NCBI RefSeq assembly: GCF_001709345.1
Contig: NZ_MDTQ01000001.1
Location: 2,331,202 to 2,395,201, forward strand
From: Terasakiispira papahanaumokuakeensis
Lineage (GTDB): Bacteria; Pseudomonadota; Gammaproteobacteria; Pseudomonadales; Halomonadaceae
DNA length: 64,000 nucleotides
Direction of reading: 5' to 3'
Shown: positions 54,870 through 64,000 of the stretch, one piece after another
Layout of the letters: the number at the start of each line of letters is the position of its first letter
Numbering within the stretch: the first letter of the stretch is position 1
The notes under the pieces: model-generated
What the model saw: the letters and a program-made list of their open reading frames with translations, nothing else
Databases searched by the model: none
What the model was told of the DNA's origin: nothing
Made by a program: the position numbers and the translations under genes

Positions 54870-55192
54870 TAAGCCCCCGGTGCCGGGCTGGAAGGCGGCA
54901 AGACACTCTCCACTTTAGGTGGCATCTGAAGATAAAACCCTTGTTCACGAATCGCGCTAATCACATCGGTCACATTCGCCCTAGCCAGTGAGCGCTCCGG
55001 GTGAAGAATCAACGTCATGACCGATTGCGGCGACCCGAACTGTTTCAACAAAGGTTCAGGCACATCAGCTAGGCCTTGTCGCTTATCCACGTAGAGATAC
55101 ATTTCATCTTTACGCGGGCTGCGATAGATCTCACACAACAGGCGATGCTCCCCTAACTCATGGCGACTGGATTGATTCGAATGTTGCGTCAT
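54869..55192 (-). CDS. ycgL: YcgL-domain protein
   Basis: 107 residues. The YcgL domain (about 17-95) is recognised by LLCEIYRSPRKDEMYLYVDK, VPEPLLKQFG and INEQGFYLQMPP-like IREQGFYLQMPP. Function unknown, though linked by context to RNase D. ATG 55192 is chosen over the TTG at 55207. It lies about 98 bp after rnd and overlaps ycgN. Confidence 0.9.
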   Translation of the reverse strand: MTQHSNQSSRHELGEHRLLCEIYRSPRKDEMYLYVDKRQGLADVPEPLLKQFGSPQSVMTLILHPERSLARANVTDVISAIREQGFYLQMPPKVESVLPPSSPAPGA

Positions 55193-55289
55193 GATGTCTT
55201 CACTCAATAATGAATCGGTACCCGTTACCCATACAAGGGCTAATCGATACAGGCCTTAATCAACACCCATCAATGAAGGCTTTGATAGA

Positions 55290-56423
55290 TTAAGCCGGTG
55301 CGCCCAAGACATCGGCAAGCAACAAACGTCGCCATTGGGGCCAATCAGCAGGCAATGTCACAGGCTGGCCCGCCAGCTGCTCGGCAATCCATTGTTCCAT
55401 CTGTTTACGCCTCACCAATAACTCTGGGGACAACCCGTGCTGCTCAGCTAATGTTTTAAGGCGCTCACGCCATTGCTTACGCAGTTGCTTGTACTCAGGG
55501 GCGGTTGGATTAGGCAGCGGTTTGGGCCACTCCTGGCGCGGTACCGCTTGCGCCTGTTGAATCAGCCCCAGCACTTCACGTCCTGACTGCTTAATCCACC
55601 CCGGACTGGCCTCTTCCAGTTGCGCCAATTGGGGTAAACTTTCAGGTAATTGTTCGCAAAGCGATTGCAACAACCCATCAGACGCCACTCGACTCCGTGG
55701 AATATCGCGCTCACGGCACCGCTCTTCGCGCCAAATACACAAGGCGCGCAACACCTGCAAACCCCGTGAATCCAAACGCCATGCTTGACGCACTCGCCAA
55801 TAACTCTCGGCATCGTCCGTCGTCATCCTCGCCTCTCGGACCAAAGATTCGCCCTCTTGCATCACAATATCGAGACGCTCACAACCCGCAATAGGCGCTT
55901 GCCCAGCTAAACGATTCAATAACTTAGCCCACAAGGGCAGCAACCAAGCCACATCCTGGGCCGCGTAATGCTGTTGGCTCTCAGTGAGAGGACGCTGTAA
56001 CCAATCAGAGCGCGTCTCACCTTTATCCAATTGAATATCTAATAAGGTATCCACCAAACGCTGATAGCCCATCCCGGAATCAAGACCTGCAAAGGCAGCA
56101 GCAATTTGCGTATCCACCACAGGGGCTGGCACCAACTGTAGCCACCCTTTAAAGACTTCAAGATCTTCCGAACAACTATGTAGAATCTTCAGTGGCCCAC
56201 TGGTGAGCACCTCACGTAATGGTGCAACATCATTCAGGGTTAAAGGATCAATTAAATAACACGCCTCGCCATCACTGACTTGCAACAGAGCCGGACGTGG
56301 AAAAAACGTCGTGGTCCGAATAAATTCTGTATCCAGAGCCAATACTGGGAGGTGTTGCCACTGTGCACAATATTGAGCCAGTGACGCGTCATCACTCACC
56401 CAGATCATAGGCTGATCGGACAT
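55290..56423 (-). CDS. rnd: Ribonuclease D
   Basis: A 3'-5' exoribonuclease in tRNA 3'-end maturation. About 377 residues. DEDD exonuclease domain (about 5-185) with LALDTEF, ILHSCSEDLEVF, DTQIAAAFAG and QHYAAQDV, covering the four acidic ligands and Tyr. A HRDC domain follows (about 205-290), then a second helical HRDC-like region. ATG 56423 has AGGA 7 bp upstream; TTG 56429 is the alternative. Confidence 0.95.
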   Translation of the reverse strand: MSDQPMIWVSDDASLAQYCAQWQHLPVLALDTEFIRTTTFFPRPALLQVSDGEACYLIDPLTLNDVAPLREVLTSGPLKILHSCSEDLEVFKGWLQLVPAPVVDTQIAAAFAGLDSGMGYQRLVDTLLDIQLDKGETRSDWLQRPLTESQQHYAAQDVAWLLPLWAKLLNRLAGQAPIAGCERLDIVMQEGESLVREARMTTDDAESYWRVRQAWRLDSRGLQVLRALCIWREERCRERDIPRSRVASDGLLQSLCEQLPESLPQLAQLEEASPGWIKQSGREVLGLIQQAQAVPRQEWPKPLPNPTAPEYKQLRKQWRERLKTLAEQHGLSPELLVRRKQMEQWIAEQLAGQPVTLPADWPQWRRLLLADVLGAPA

Positions 56424-56479
56424 GTTCAATTCCTGTTTAAAACGACAAAATAGCTCAATATTAATAACGACTACCGAGC

Positions 56480-56539
56480 ATTAACCATGACGATTGAATA
56501 TTAACGATGATCGTTGAATATTAATGTGCCGGTTAAATA
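56480..56539. repeat. 20-bp imperfect tandem repeat, three units, upstream of rnd
   Basis: ATTAACCATGACGATTGAAT (56480-56499) and ATTAACGATGATCGTTGAAT (56500-56519) are close copies. A third, diverged unit starts at 56520. The repeat overlaps the probable rnd promoter region. Confidence 0.6.
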
Positions 56540-56573
56540 TTCATTGGCACCCAGCCAGATAACCCCATAGATC

Positions 56574-57173
56574 TCAATCAAACTGACCACGCCCGACTAA
56601 AGCACGCGACAAGGTACCACCATCTACATATTCCAGTTCACCGCCCAATGGCACGCCATGGGCCAAGCGAGTCACTCGAATCCCTAAAGGGCGCAGCAAC
56701 TCATGCACATAATGTGCGGTTGTTTCACCTTCGGCAGTGGGATTGGTGGCTAGAATCACCTCTTCGATCGCCCCATCTTGAACACGAGACAAAAGATCAT
56801 CCAGCCCTAAATCCTCAGGACCAATCCCTTCAATGGGAGAAAGATGGCCCAATAGCACAAAATAATGACCGTCATAAATCCCAGTCTGTTCCAACGCCAA
56901 CATATCCGCTGGCGTTTCAACCACACAGAGCATGTGTTCATTGCGCTTACTACTGCGGCAAATACGACACTCGGGTTCCTCAGTCAATGTCCGGCAACGG
57001 CGGCAATGGCCAACTTGATCCAACGCCTCTTGCAGAATCTGGGCCAAGCGTCGTCCACCCTCCCGGTCTCGTTCCAGAAGATGAAGCGCCATACGCTGAG
57101 CACTACGAGGCCCCACGCCGGGTAAACACCGCAACGCTTCCATGAACTGTTCGATCAAAGGGCTGAACTGCAT
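56574..57173 (-). CDS. recR: Recombination mediator protein RecR
   Basis: 199 residues. Helix-hairpin-helix ([17 protein letters not shown]), C4 zinc finger ([18 protein letters not shown]) and Toprim domain ([14 protein letters not shown]... [10 protein letters not shown]) are all intact. With RecO loads RecA on gapped DNA. ATG 57173 has GAGGA 7 bp upstream; the longer frame from 57224 adds an unrelated basic peptide. Last gene of the dnaX-ybaB-recR cluster. Confidence 0.95.
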   Translation of the reverse strand: MQFSPLIEQFMEALRCLPGVGPRSAQRMALHLLERDREGGRRLAQILQEALDQVGHCRRCRTLTEEPECRICRSSKRNEHMLCVVETPADMLALEQTGIYDGHYFVLLGHLSPIEGIGPEDLGLDDLLSRVQDGAIEEVILATNPTAEGETTAHYVHELLRPLGIRVTRLAHGVPLGGELEYVDGGTLSRALVGRGQFD

Positions 57174-57308
57174 GCATTCCTCATAACCAGCAAAGCGCCG
57201 CCGAGGCCATGCCAAGGGGCGCATCCAGTAATATCAATGACGCCAAAGCAGAGACCGAAGCGTATCCGGACTCACCCAAGCAGAAAAAGCTGACTCCAAC
57301 ACCGTTAA

Positions 57309-57638
57309 TTAAAAAGGCATTTTAAACCCAGGAGGTAATGGCATCCCCTGGGTTAACTCTTCCATTTTATCTTTAGAAGCCTGCTCAACTTTTCGTACCG
57401 CATCATTAACCGCCGCCGCCAGCAAATCTTCCAACATGTCTTTATCTTCGGACATCAGGCTTTCATCAATATCCACCTTACGGACATCATGACGACCGGT
57501 CATGGTCACTTTCACCATGCCAGCACCGGATTCACCATCGACAGTGACATTGGCAGCTTCTTCCTGCATTTTTTGCATCTTTTCCTGCATTTCCTGGGCT
57601 TGCTTCATGATATTGCCCATTCCGCCTTTGCCAAACAT
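57309..57638 (-). CDS. ybaB: YbaB/EbfC nucleoid-associated protein
   Basis: 109 residues. A Met-rich N-terminus ([24 protein letters not shown]) forms the helical arm, and [19 protein letters not shown] the dimer core. Binds DNA. Sits between dnaX and recR, as in most Gammaproteobacteria, with 30 bp between it and dnaX. Confidence 0.94.
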   Translation of the reverse strand: MFGKGGMGNIMKQAQEMQEKMQKMQEEAANVTVDGESGAGMVKVTMTGRHDVRKVDIDESLMSEDKDMLEDLLAAAVNDAVRKVEQASKDKMEELTQGMPLPPGFKMPF

Positions 57639-57668
57639 GCCTCACCTCCACCTAGCGGTCATCAATAT

Positions 57669-59795
57669 TTAACGGCCCTCACCCTCAGCGGGCGGGGCAG
57701 GTTCAACACTCGCTTCATCCAACTGCGCATCAAATTGTTGGATGAATATTTGAATATTGGGGTCCTGACGTAACTTTTCCAATGCCTGAGCCTTACGTGC
57801 GGCCGTAATCTTTTGCTGACGCAGTAACGGACTATCTTCCGGCAGCGGTTCCTGAGCGACAACCTCTAACTGCACCTGAGTATTCAGTGCAGTACTCAAC
57901 TGTGCCGTGAGCGCTTGTTCGGCCATCCCCGTCAATACACTGCGCACCCTGGGCGGGGCCGCCAACCTCAACAATGGAGGCTCACTCGCCAGCCAACAGC
58001 ACTCACCCGCCAGGCTCGCCTCCCAGCCTGATAGCCCTAACTGAGGATACACTGACAGCCAGTGCTCATTGGATTCAGGCCATGCCACCTCAGCCACCGT
58101 CTGTGGCACCGGCGGCATTTCAATATTCGGCGATGGCCGCGTACCGGTAGCGCGCTCAGAAGGGTCAGCTAACGCTGAGGGCTCAGCGGGTCGCGGCGGG
58201 GCCGTTGTTGTCGGTTCAGGAGTAGACCACTGAGCAGGCCCGTCCCAAGGCGCTGAGGACGGCGCTTGCCCAGCGTCAGCATCAGGTGCCACACCCGACT
58301 CAGACATACTGGCTTCAGACACGCTAGTTTCAGACACACTGGCTGCAGACACACTGGCCTCAGAGACGATGTCAGGTACAACCTCAGACATGGCCTGCCT
58401 ATCTGGTCTAGGCGACTCAGACTGCGTTTCCGCCTGATCATGAGATGGCGTATCCGACACAGCAAAACCGGGCGACTCCACCGAAGGCATCGCCGGTGCA
58501 GCCGCATCAGGCTTTGGGGGCTCAGGCGGCGCCTCATTCAGAGGAGGAGAAGATCCTGCTTGTGGACCGCTCGGCTCGAAGTCAGTGGTTTGAGCACCAG
58601 CGGCCTGATATCCAGCAGCTTGGGGGTCAGCGGTTTGGAGGGCTGAGGCTTGGGTCATCGGTTGTGATGACGCCTCTGCCTGTAAAGAAACTTCCGGCAG
58701 CTCAGGAATCCCTTGAGGACGAAAAGCCAACATCCGCAACAAGGCCATCTCTAACCCAGTCCGAGGGTCAGGCGATAAAGGGAGATCACGACGCGATTCA
58801 ATCGCAATCTGATAATACAACTGCACTTCTTCAGCGGGGAGCCGTTGTGCTAATGCCAATAGATGGTCACGCTCACCGAAGCTGTCGTCCAACGCCTCTG
58901 GCACCATCTGCGCCAATGTCAAACGATGCAGCAAACGCGCTAAATCCTCCAGCACAGCAGCAAAATCAGGGGCTTGCTCAGCCAACTGAGCCACTTCATT
59001 AAGTAAGGAAGCGGCATCATGCGCCACCAGCGCCGCCAATAACGCCTGCAAGTGACGATGATCCAGTACGCCCAGCATGCTGGTCACCGCATCAACCCGG
59101 ACCTCGCCCTGACCAAACGCAATGGCCTGATCAGTCAACGATAAGGCATCACGCATCGAACCATCAGCAGCGCGCCCGAGCAACTTCAGCGCAGCATCAT
59201 CAAAGGGCACATTCTCAGCGTTCAGCACATGCTGCAAATGCCCCGCAACTCGCTCCGGGGACATATTCTTCAACTGCAGCTGCAAACAACGCGACAAGAT
59301 CGTCATCGGCAATTTCTGCGGGTCCGTCGTGGCCAGCAGAAACTTTACATGGGCAGGCGGCTCTTCAAGCGTTTTCAACAACGCATTAAAACTATGAGTG
59401 GAGAGCATGTGCACTTCGTCGATCAGATAGACCTTAAAACGGCCTCGCGTCGGCGAATACTGCACATTATCGAGTAGCTCTCGGGTATCTTCGACCTTGG
59501 TACGGCTGGCCGCATCAACTTCAATTAAATCAACGAAGCGACCCTCATCAATCTCACGACAAGTACCACACTCACCACAAGGTTGGCTGGTCACACCGGT
59601 TTCACAATTCAGGCATTTCGCCAGAATACGGGCGATCGTCGTTTTGCCGACGCCGCGGGTGCCGGTAAACAGATAGGCATGATGCAGACGATCCTGATCC
59701 AGTGCATTAATTAACGCTTTTTGCACATGGGTCTGGCCGACCAGTTCATGAAAGTTCTTGGGCCGCCATTTGCGGGCCAGCACTTGATAGCTCAT
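57669..59795 (-). CDS. dnaX: DNA polymerase III subunits tau/gamma
   Basis: About 708 residues. AAA+ clamp-loader domains (1-370): Walker A GTRGVGKTT, zinc-binding cysteines CLNCETGVTSQPCGECGTC, Walker B LIDEVHML and sensor LLATTDPQKLP. A long Pro/Ala/Ser-rich linker (about 385-590) contains in-frame 15-bp repeats encoding variations of VSEAS. The tau C-terminal domain (about 595-708) binds polymerase. No A-rich slippery heptamer for gamma frameshifting is evident in the linker region. ATG 59795 starts the family peptide MSYQVLARKWRP; the earlier frame adds 21 residues. Confidence 0.95.
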   Translation of the reverse strand: MSYQVLARKWRPKNFHELVGQTHVQKALINALDQDRLHHAYLFTGTRGVGKTTIARILAKCLNCETGVTSQPCGECGTCREIDEGRFVDLIEVDAASRTKVEDTRELLDNVQYSPTRGRFKVYLIDEVHMLSTHSFNALLKTLEEPPAHVKFLLATTDPQKLPMTILSRCLQLQLKNMSPERVAGHLQHVLNAENVPFDDAALKLLGRAADGSMRDALSLTDQAIAFGQGEVRVDAVTSMLGVLDHRHLQALLAALVAHDAASLLNEVAQLAEQAPDFAAVLEDLARLLHRLTLAQMVPEALDDSFGERDHLLALAQRLPAEEVQLYYQIAIESRRDLPLSPDPRTGLEMALLRMLAFRPQGIPELPEVSLQAEASSQPMTQASALQTADPQAAGYQAAGAQTTDFEPSGPQAGSSPPLNEAPPEPPKPDAAAPAMPSVESPGFAVSDTPSHDQAETQSESPRPDRQAMSEVVPDIVSEASVSAASVSETSVSEASMSESGVAPDADAGQAPSSAPWDGPAQWSTPEPTTTAPPRPAEPSALADPSERATGTRPSPNIEMPPVPQTVAEVAWPESNEHWLSVYPQLGLSGWEASLAGECCWLASEPPLLRLAAPPRVRSVLTGMAEQALTAQLSTALNTQVQLEVVAQEPLPEDSPLLRQQKITAARKAQALEKLRQDPNIQIFIQQFDAQLDEASVEPAPPAEGEGR

Positions 59796-60009
59796 CGACT
59801 TGGGGAAACTTCCAGACACAAGGATGAAAACACTAGCATGCGAAGCGACAACATGCACGAACCCTGCAGCCTAACAGACCACAAAGGGAGGCTCAGATAT
59901 GCCGCAACCACCCACAGGCCATCCTATCGAGGTTAAATGAACAAATGCGAGCTCATCACAGGCCGAAACAATACGGCCGGACTCTATTCATACCCCTAAA
60001 ATGGAGACA

Positions 60010-60113
<104 letters not shown>

Positions 60114-60472
60114 CGCCACATCACGTCATTAAGGAATAAAAAAGCGGATAACTAATTGATCACACTAGATTCCCAAACAACGGCGGCGATATTACCAGCC
60201 ACACCGCCACACCGCAACCACCACTTATCATCAGGACCGACAAACACCACTAAGCCTTTACTTCAGTCAAACGAAAAATGAAGTCAAGGACAAACGTACA
60301 AAGCACATCATCCGTGCTGACATCAATGTCTCCGCCCTTATCTTGAGTACACTAGCGCACCATAAGCACAACGACTTATTACGACATCGACAGCACCAGG
60401 ACAAAACCACAAGCAATCAAATGACAGGCTGTACAATCGTAAAAGTCATCACCACAAAAGAGAACTGAAATC
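60114..60472. other. Gene-free region upstream of the CopD-like gene
   Basis: About 360 bp with no convincing ORF. It presumably contains the ffs promoter (leftward) and the promoter of the 60473 gene. Nothing else stands out. Confidence 0.35.
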
Positions 60473-60916
60473 ATGTATGGGCTATTACTGACGCTACACC
60501 TATTAGCCGCCAGCATCTGGACAGGTGGGCATATTATTCTTTCATTGATCATATTGCCGCGTGTGTTAAAAGAGCGCTCACCTGAACGCTTATTAGCGTT
60601 TGAATCGGCTTACGAAAAAATAGGTATGCCTGCCTTAGTCGTCCAAATTGTGACCGGCTTAACCTTGGCCTATCAAATGCTCCCTCATATTCCCTCATGG
60701 TTTGATATGTCCATCCCTATCGCACACGGCATCGTCGCTAAACTCATATTATTGGGCTTGACGGTTGTTTTCGCTTTAGATGCAAGACTCCGCGTTGTGC
60801 CGAAACTGTCACCCGCTAACCTCAACGATATGGCATTCCACATCATTGCCGTCACGATATTCTCCATCCTTTTCGTTATAGTAGGCGTATCGTTTAGAGC
60901 GGGCTGGTGGTTTTAG
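60473..60916 (+). CDS. CopD-family membrane protein
   Basis: 147 residues with four membrane helices. LLTLHLLAASIWTGGHI in helix 1, a His in the IPIAHGIVAKLILLG helix and a late His (MAFHIIAV) recall the CopD/DUF2269-like quartet whose histidines bind heme or copper. It stands alone, with no copper genes adjacent, so the ligand is uncertain. AGAG lies about 11 bp before the ATG. Confidence 0.7.
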   Translation: MYGLLLTLHLLAASIWTGGHIILSLIILPRVLKERSPERLLAFESAYEKIGMPALVVQIVTGLTLAYQMLPHIPSWFDMSIPIAHGIVAKLILLGLTVVFALDARLRVVPKLSPANLNDMAFHIIAVTIFSILFVIVGVSFRAGWWF

Positions 60917-61368
60917 TTTTAACGGGGGCTAGTCATTTTAAAAAGTGTTTTGCCGCCAGTCCTGCCCCCTCTGGCCGCTATTCACACCATGCGATGGCCC
61001 TCATCAATACCGCACTCACTAATACCGCACTCACTAATACCCACTCATCACTACGACACTACGACAGCAATATGTCGCTATATTCATAACACTAGAGACG
61101 CCTTCCAAAGACGCTATACTCCCCCACTTACTGTCATCACCATTGATATCATGGTGGTGTTATGGCCATGGTGCCAATAGCGATGCATTCAAAGATCTGC
61201 ACGACCGTCGGCCTCATGACACATCAACACGATTCAAGTCACGCGGCGAACGATAGTGACAACCTTTCTTTGATATGAATAATAGCCAGCTATGTGCAGA
61301 CCATCGGCGACCTTTGAATCGCCACTCAAACCAGCCACTCGACTAACCCGCCACCCCGTGGAGCAAAG
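60917..61368. other. Gene-free region before tlyA
   Basis: About 450 bp without a supported ORF. It holds a 15-bp tandem repeat at 61006, and CACCAT/ATGGTG half-sites around 61137-61158. Confidence 0.35.
61006..61046. repeat. 15-bp tandem repeat, about 2.7 units
   Basis: AATACCGCACTCACT occurs perfectly at 61006 and 61021, followed by a partial copy (AATACCCACTC) at 61036. Confidence 0.75.
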
Positions 61369-62142
61369 ATGCAACGACTCGACCGCTTATTGCTTGAGCA
61401 AGGCTTATGTGCGACACGAACTCAAGCGCAGAATGCGATTCACTCTGGTCGGGTCCGTCTCTATGCGCCTAATGCTCAAGGGGTGTCATCTTGGCAAACC
61501 GTGACCAAACCGGGTCTAAAGTTGCCTGAATCGGCCCAACTTGAGGTGACACCCGATCCCGCAGACCGTTTTGTCTCACGCGGCGCGCTTAAACTCGCCG
61601 GAGCATTAGAAGCGCTGTCACTGGATGTCTCCGGGATGACCGCACTGGATGTGGGTCAGTCCACCGGGGGGTTTACAGATGCCCTACTGCAATCGGGGGT
61701 CAGTCGTGTGGTCGGCGTTGATGTCGGACATGATCAGCTACATCCCAAACTCAAAGCAGATCCTAGAGTTACGGGGCTTGAAGGTGTCAATGCCCGCGCG
61801 CTCCCTATTGACTCATTACACGCCGCGATCGAGCCCGAATTAGGCTTTGATTTGATCGTCATGGACGTTTCGTTTATTTCTCAAACCCTGATCCTGCCGG
61901 GTCTGCCGCAACTGCTCAAACCTTCAGGGCATTTGATTTCACTGGTTAAACCACAGTTTGAAGTTGGGCGGGAGCATGTCGGTAAAGGCGGTATTGTGCG
62001 GGATACACAGTGCTATCAGCAGGTAAAGACACGCATCATTGAGCGCTGTGAAACACTGGGGCTCAATGTACAACACTGGATGGAAAGCCCTATTCAGGGT
62101 GGAGACGGTAACCGTGAGTTTCTGTTATATGCCCAAAAATAA
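61369..62142 (+). CDS. tlyA: TlyA-family rRNA 2'-O-methyltransferase
   Basis: 257 residues. An S4 RNA-binding domain (1-62, RLDRLLLEQGLCATRTQAQNAI) is followed by an FtsJ-type methyltransferase. The SAM-binding DVGQSTGGFTDALLQ and the FDLIVMDVSFIS and LVKPQFE segments carry the K-D-K-E catalytic residues. Members methylate 16S/23S rRNA cytidines, and some are called hemolysins historically. GGAG lies 6-7 bp before the ATG. Monocistronic. Confidence 0.92.
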   Translation: MQRLDRLLLEQGLCATRTQAQNAIHSGRVRLYAPNAQGVSSWQTVTKPGLKLPESAQLEVTPDPADRFVSRGALKLAGALEALSLDVSGMTALDVGQSTGGFTDALLQSGVSRVVGVDVGHDQLHPKLKADPRVTGLEGVNARALPIDSLHAAIEPELGFDLIVMDVSFISQTLILPGLPQLLKPSGHLISLVKPQFEVGREHVGKGGIVRDTQCYQQVKTRIIERCETLGLNVQHWMESPIQGGDGNREFLLYAQK

Positions 62143-62185
62143 AACGCTCATGAGAGGCCCACTGAGCTCACAGGCGAGTGTCATT

Positions 62186-62209
62186 GTTTAAGCACTTGAG
62201 TGTTTAAAC
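62186..62209 (+). terminator. AT-rich stem-loop between tlyA and pldA
   Basis: GTTTAAGCAC (62186-62195) pairs with GTGTTTAAAC (62200-62209; one G-T pair) around a 4-base loop. It lacks a T tract. Possibly a weak terminator of tlyA. Confidence 0.45.
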
Positions 62210-62292
62210 GATCGAATATTAAACGAGCCAGTACACACAACTTTATCCCTAACCCGACTCACACCACGATAAATACTGATCCGGAGCTCTTT

Positions 62293-63267
62293 ATGCCTCA
62301 CCGCCTTCCCCATTGGCTCATCATGGCGACTTTAATCGCCAGCCCCGCTTGGGCTGAGCGCCCGTCAGAAGATGTCAATGCCCACTCAGTTGAATCTAAT
62401 ACATCTTCTGAATCCACTACTGACAATGCGGGCAGCACTCAAAGCGATGAAGAACCTTTGATCGAGCCTATCCCCCCCAAGGCATTGGATAGCCGCCGAA
62501 TTGATGAGTCCATTGCCGAAGAAAATCCCTCAGCATTCACGACATTTCGAGCCAATTATTTACTGCCGGTGACCTATAGCCATCACCTGAGTGAGCAGCA
62601 CTATCCGGATTTTGAGGATCATGGCCTGCAACATACTGAAGCCAAGTTCCAGCTTAGTTTTAAATTCAAGGTACTGGACAAGGCCCTGCCCTGGGATGGC
62701 TCCTTATATTTTGCCTATACACAGCGCTCTTGGTGGCAGGTTTACAATGCCGCCGCGTCGCGGCCTTTCCGAGAAACCAATTACCAACCCGAAGCCTTTA
62801 CCAGCTTTCCCAACAATATGACCTTTCTGGGTTGGACCAACCGAGAAAATCGTTTCGGCTTTGCGCACCAATCGAATGGCCGAGGCAACCCGCTCTCTCG
62901 TAGCTGGAATTACCTCTATGTCGATAGTATTTGGGGTCGAGGCAATTGGGCACTGTCACTGGCCCCTCGCTGGCGTTTGCCAGAAAGTGATGAAGATGAT
63001 GACAACCCAGATCTGACCCAATACAAAGGCTACATGGATGTTGGACTCACTTACGCCCATAACAAAAATGAATATAGCCTGAGCGTTTTCGGCAACCCTA
63101 AATACAACAACTACGGCGGTACGCTCGAGTGGTCCTTCCCTTTAAAGCGCAAACTCCGGGGTTTTGTACAGATTGCAGCAGGTTATGGCGAAAGCATGGT
63201 TGACTATGACCTGGAAAACTATCGCTTAGGCTTTGGTATTCAGTTCAGTTCTCTACTCGGACATTAA
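62293..63267 (+). CDS. pldA: Outer membrane phospholipase A
   Basis: About 324 residues. Signal peptide (cleavage about 21, SPAWAE), a polar Ser/Glu-rich linker (about 22-70), then the 12-strand barrel. YTQRSWWQVYN and SRPFRETNYQPE are family blocks, and the catalytic FAHQSNGRGNPLSRSWN carries the His-Ser pair and Asn context. It degrades phospholipids misplaced in the outer leaflet. ATG 62293 has GGAG 6 bp upstream; the frame from 62200 adds a non-signal stretch. Confidence 0.93.
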   Translation: MPHRLPHWLIMATLIASPAWAERPSEDVNAHSVESNTSSESTTDNAGSTQSDEEPLIEPIPPKALDSRRIDESIAEENPSAFTTFRANYLLPVTYSHHLSEQHYPDFEDHGLQHTEAKFQLSFKFKVLDKALPWDGSLYFAYTQRSWWQVYNAAASRPFRETNYQPEAFTSFPNNMTFLGWTNRENRFGFAHQSNGRGNPLSRSWNYLYVDSIWGRGNWALSLAPRWRLPESDEDDDNPDLTQYKGYMDVGLTYAHNKNEYSLSVFGNPKYNNYGGTLEWSFPLKRKLRGFVQIAAGYGESMVDYDLENYRLGFGIQFSSLLGH

Positions 63268-63379
63268 GCGGCCAAGCATAAACAAAGCGCTGCCGGGGCT
63301 TTGGCGCTCATCCAATGCAACATATCACCGAGATGAGCACCCAGGCCCTGAGTCGACTCAAAAGAAAGGTCACCCGCGA

Positions 63380-64000
63380 TCAAAAAGACTCGCCGCAAGC
63401 GACACCGGATGCCCAAGCCCACTGAAAGTTAAAACCGCCGAGCTGGCCGGTCACATCCAGCACCTCACCGATAAACCGTAACTGGGGCAACTCTTCAACC
63501 GCAAAGGTACGTGATGAAATTTGGCGAGTATCCACACCGCCGAGCGTCACTTCAGCGGTTCGATAACCCTCTGTTCCCGCTGGCGTAACCCACCAGTCAC
63601 AAAGCTGGGCTTCGATTTCAGCTAACTGAGCATTACTGAAATCCGCGATATGGCCTTGGTGCCATTGATGCCAGTCGCATAAGGTTTGCGCCAATCGTTT
63701 GGGTAAGCGCTCAGTGAGAAATCTCATCAGACTGGCCTTAGGATGTGCCTGCCGAAACACTTTTAACGCTTCCAGCACCGAGGCCCCCGGTAGCAAATTC
63801 ACATGCACACCATCACCCGGTTGCCAGTAGCTTGAAATTTGCAGCATCGCCGGGCCGGAAAGCCCTCGATGAGTGAAGAGCATCGGTTCTTGAAAAGCCT
63901 GCTCACGACAGCTCACCGAGACAGGGACCGACACCCCAGAAAGGCTTGCAAGGTGCTGCTTCAGCTCTGGATGCAAGGTAAAGGGCACCAAGCCTGCTCG
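63380..64000 (-). CDS. YhiN/HI0933-family flavoprotein, 3' part (runs off the window)
   Basis: About 206 C-terminal residues are visible; the N-terminus lies beyond 64000. FTHRGLSGPAMLQISSYW and the ending GEVLDVTGQLGGFNFQWAWASG are hallmark blocks of the HI0933-like NAD(P)/FAD oxidoreductases (YhiN/BaiN). The helical insert (about 70-150) and RTAEVTLGGVDT complete the pattern. Convergent with pldA. The enzyme activity of YhiN itself is not firmly known. Confidence 0.9.
   Translation of the reverse strand, partial: RAGLVPFTLHPELKQHLASLSGVSVPVSVSCREQAFQEPMLFTHRGLSGPAMLQISSYWQPGDGVHVNLLPGASVLEALKVFRQAHPKASLMRFLTERLPKRLAQTLCDWHQWHQGHIADFSNAQLAEIEAQLCDWWVTPAGTEGYRTAEVTLGGVDTRQISSRTFAVEELPQLRFIGEVLDVTGQLGGFNFQWAWASGVACGESF

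Noticed and set aside
57669-59795. Programmed -1 frameshift site in dnaX
   Set aside because: No A-AAA-AAG-type heptamer seen around the end of the ATPase domain.
61137-61158. Inverted repeat before tlyA as a transcription terminator
   Set aside because: Half-sites are imperfect and no T tract follows; no gene end lies close enough upstream.

Overview
The window is chromosomal DNA of a gammaproteobacterium. The full TCA block (sdhCDAB-sucAB-lpd-sucCD, divergent from gltA), the PvdS-type sigma factor, the rnd-ycgL-ycgN and dnaX-ybaB-recR clusters with the 4.5S RNA gene beside dnaX, and tlyA are arranged as in Pseudomonas, Halomonas and other Oceanospirillales-like bacteria. Base composition is moderate and housekeeping genes dominate. 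I lean towards a Halomonadaceae-like organism, but this is inference from gene order and protein style, not a database result.

Positions 1-2230 differ from the rest. They are AT-richer and hold two consecutive integron gene cassettes, both reading leftwards. One cassette carries a membrane/coiled-coil protein of unknown function. The other carries a two-gene unit, a DUF5343-like protein followed by a Swt1-like HEPN protein with an intact RNase-type RX4H motif. The attC sites can be recognised from their core sites and from hairpins with unpaired bases on one arm. No integrase gene is present in the window. This is the best candidate for an undescribed (defence or toxin-like) system.

Positions 2.9-5.3 kb hold an iron-starvation sigma factor with a Fur box and a PvdE/YojI-like exporter. 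Positions 5.4-10.0 kb hold ung, purine salvage (gpt, apt, an NCS2 permease), riboflavin synthase and a DsbA-family isomerase. Positions 10.2-14.8 kb form a methionine module: a promoter- and terminator-bounded candidate small RNA, metN-metI-metQ, free methionine-R-sulfoxide reductase (msrC), and a second metQ. Positions 14.8-20 kb hold an uncharacterised protein, tatD with a 19-bp tandem repeat at its 3' end, cheV and uup. Positions 20-33.2 kb are the TCA block, with strong stem-loops in several intercistronic gaps. Positions 33.6-41.5 kb hold a PilZ/degenerate HD-GYP protein, a small cluster of DnaA-box-like sites, tRNA-Glu, tRNA-Ala, gltX and cydDC. Positions 41.5-46.6 kb hold a metallo-hydrolase, a YafJ-type amidotransferase, a von Willebrand A membrane protein and two small membrane proteins. 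Positions 46.6-54.4 kb pair an oligopeptidase with a complete peptide ABC importer. Positions 54.4-60.1 kb hold ycgN, ycgL, rnd, recR, ybaB, dnaX and the SRP RNA. The rest holds a CopD-like membrane protein, tlyA, pldA and the 3' part of a YhiN-type flavoprotein that runs off the end.

A recurrent oddity is short tandem duplication (15-20 bp units, 2-6 copies) at gene 3' ends and in gaps: 15407, 16701, 45277, 46051, 50696, 56480 and 61006, plus an in-frame one inside dnaX. Start codons were moved from the longest frame where a ribosome-binding site or family alignment supports it (NCS2 permease, ribC, metI, msrC, second metQ, uup, cydD, yafJ, ycgL, rnd, recR, dnaX, pldA and others).
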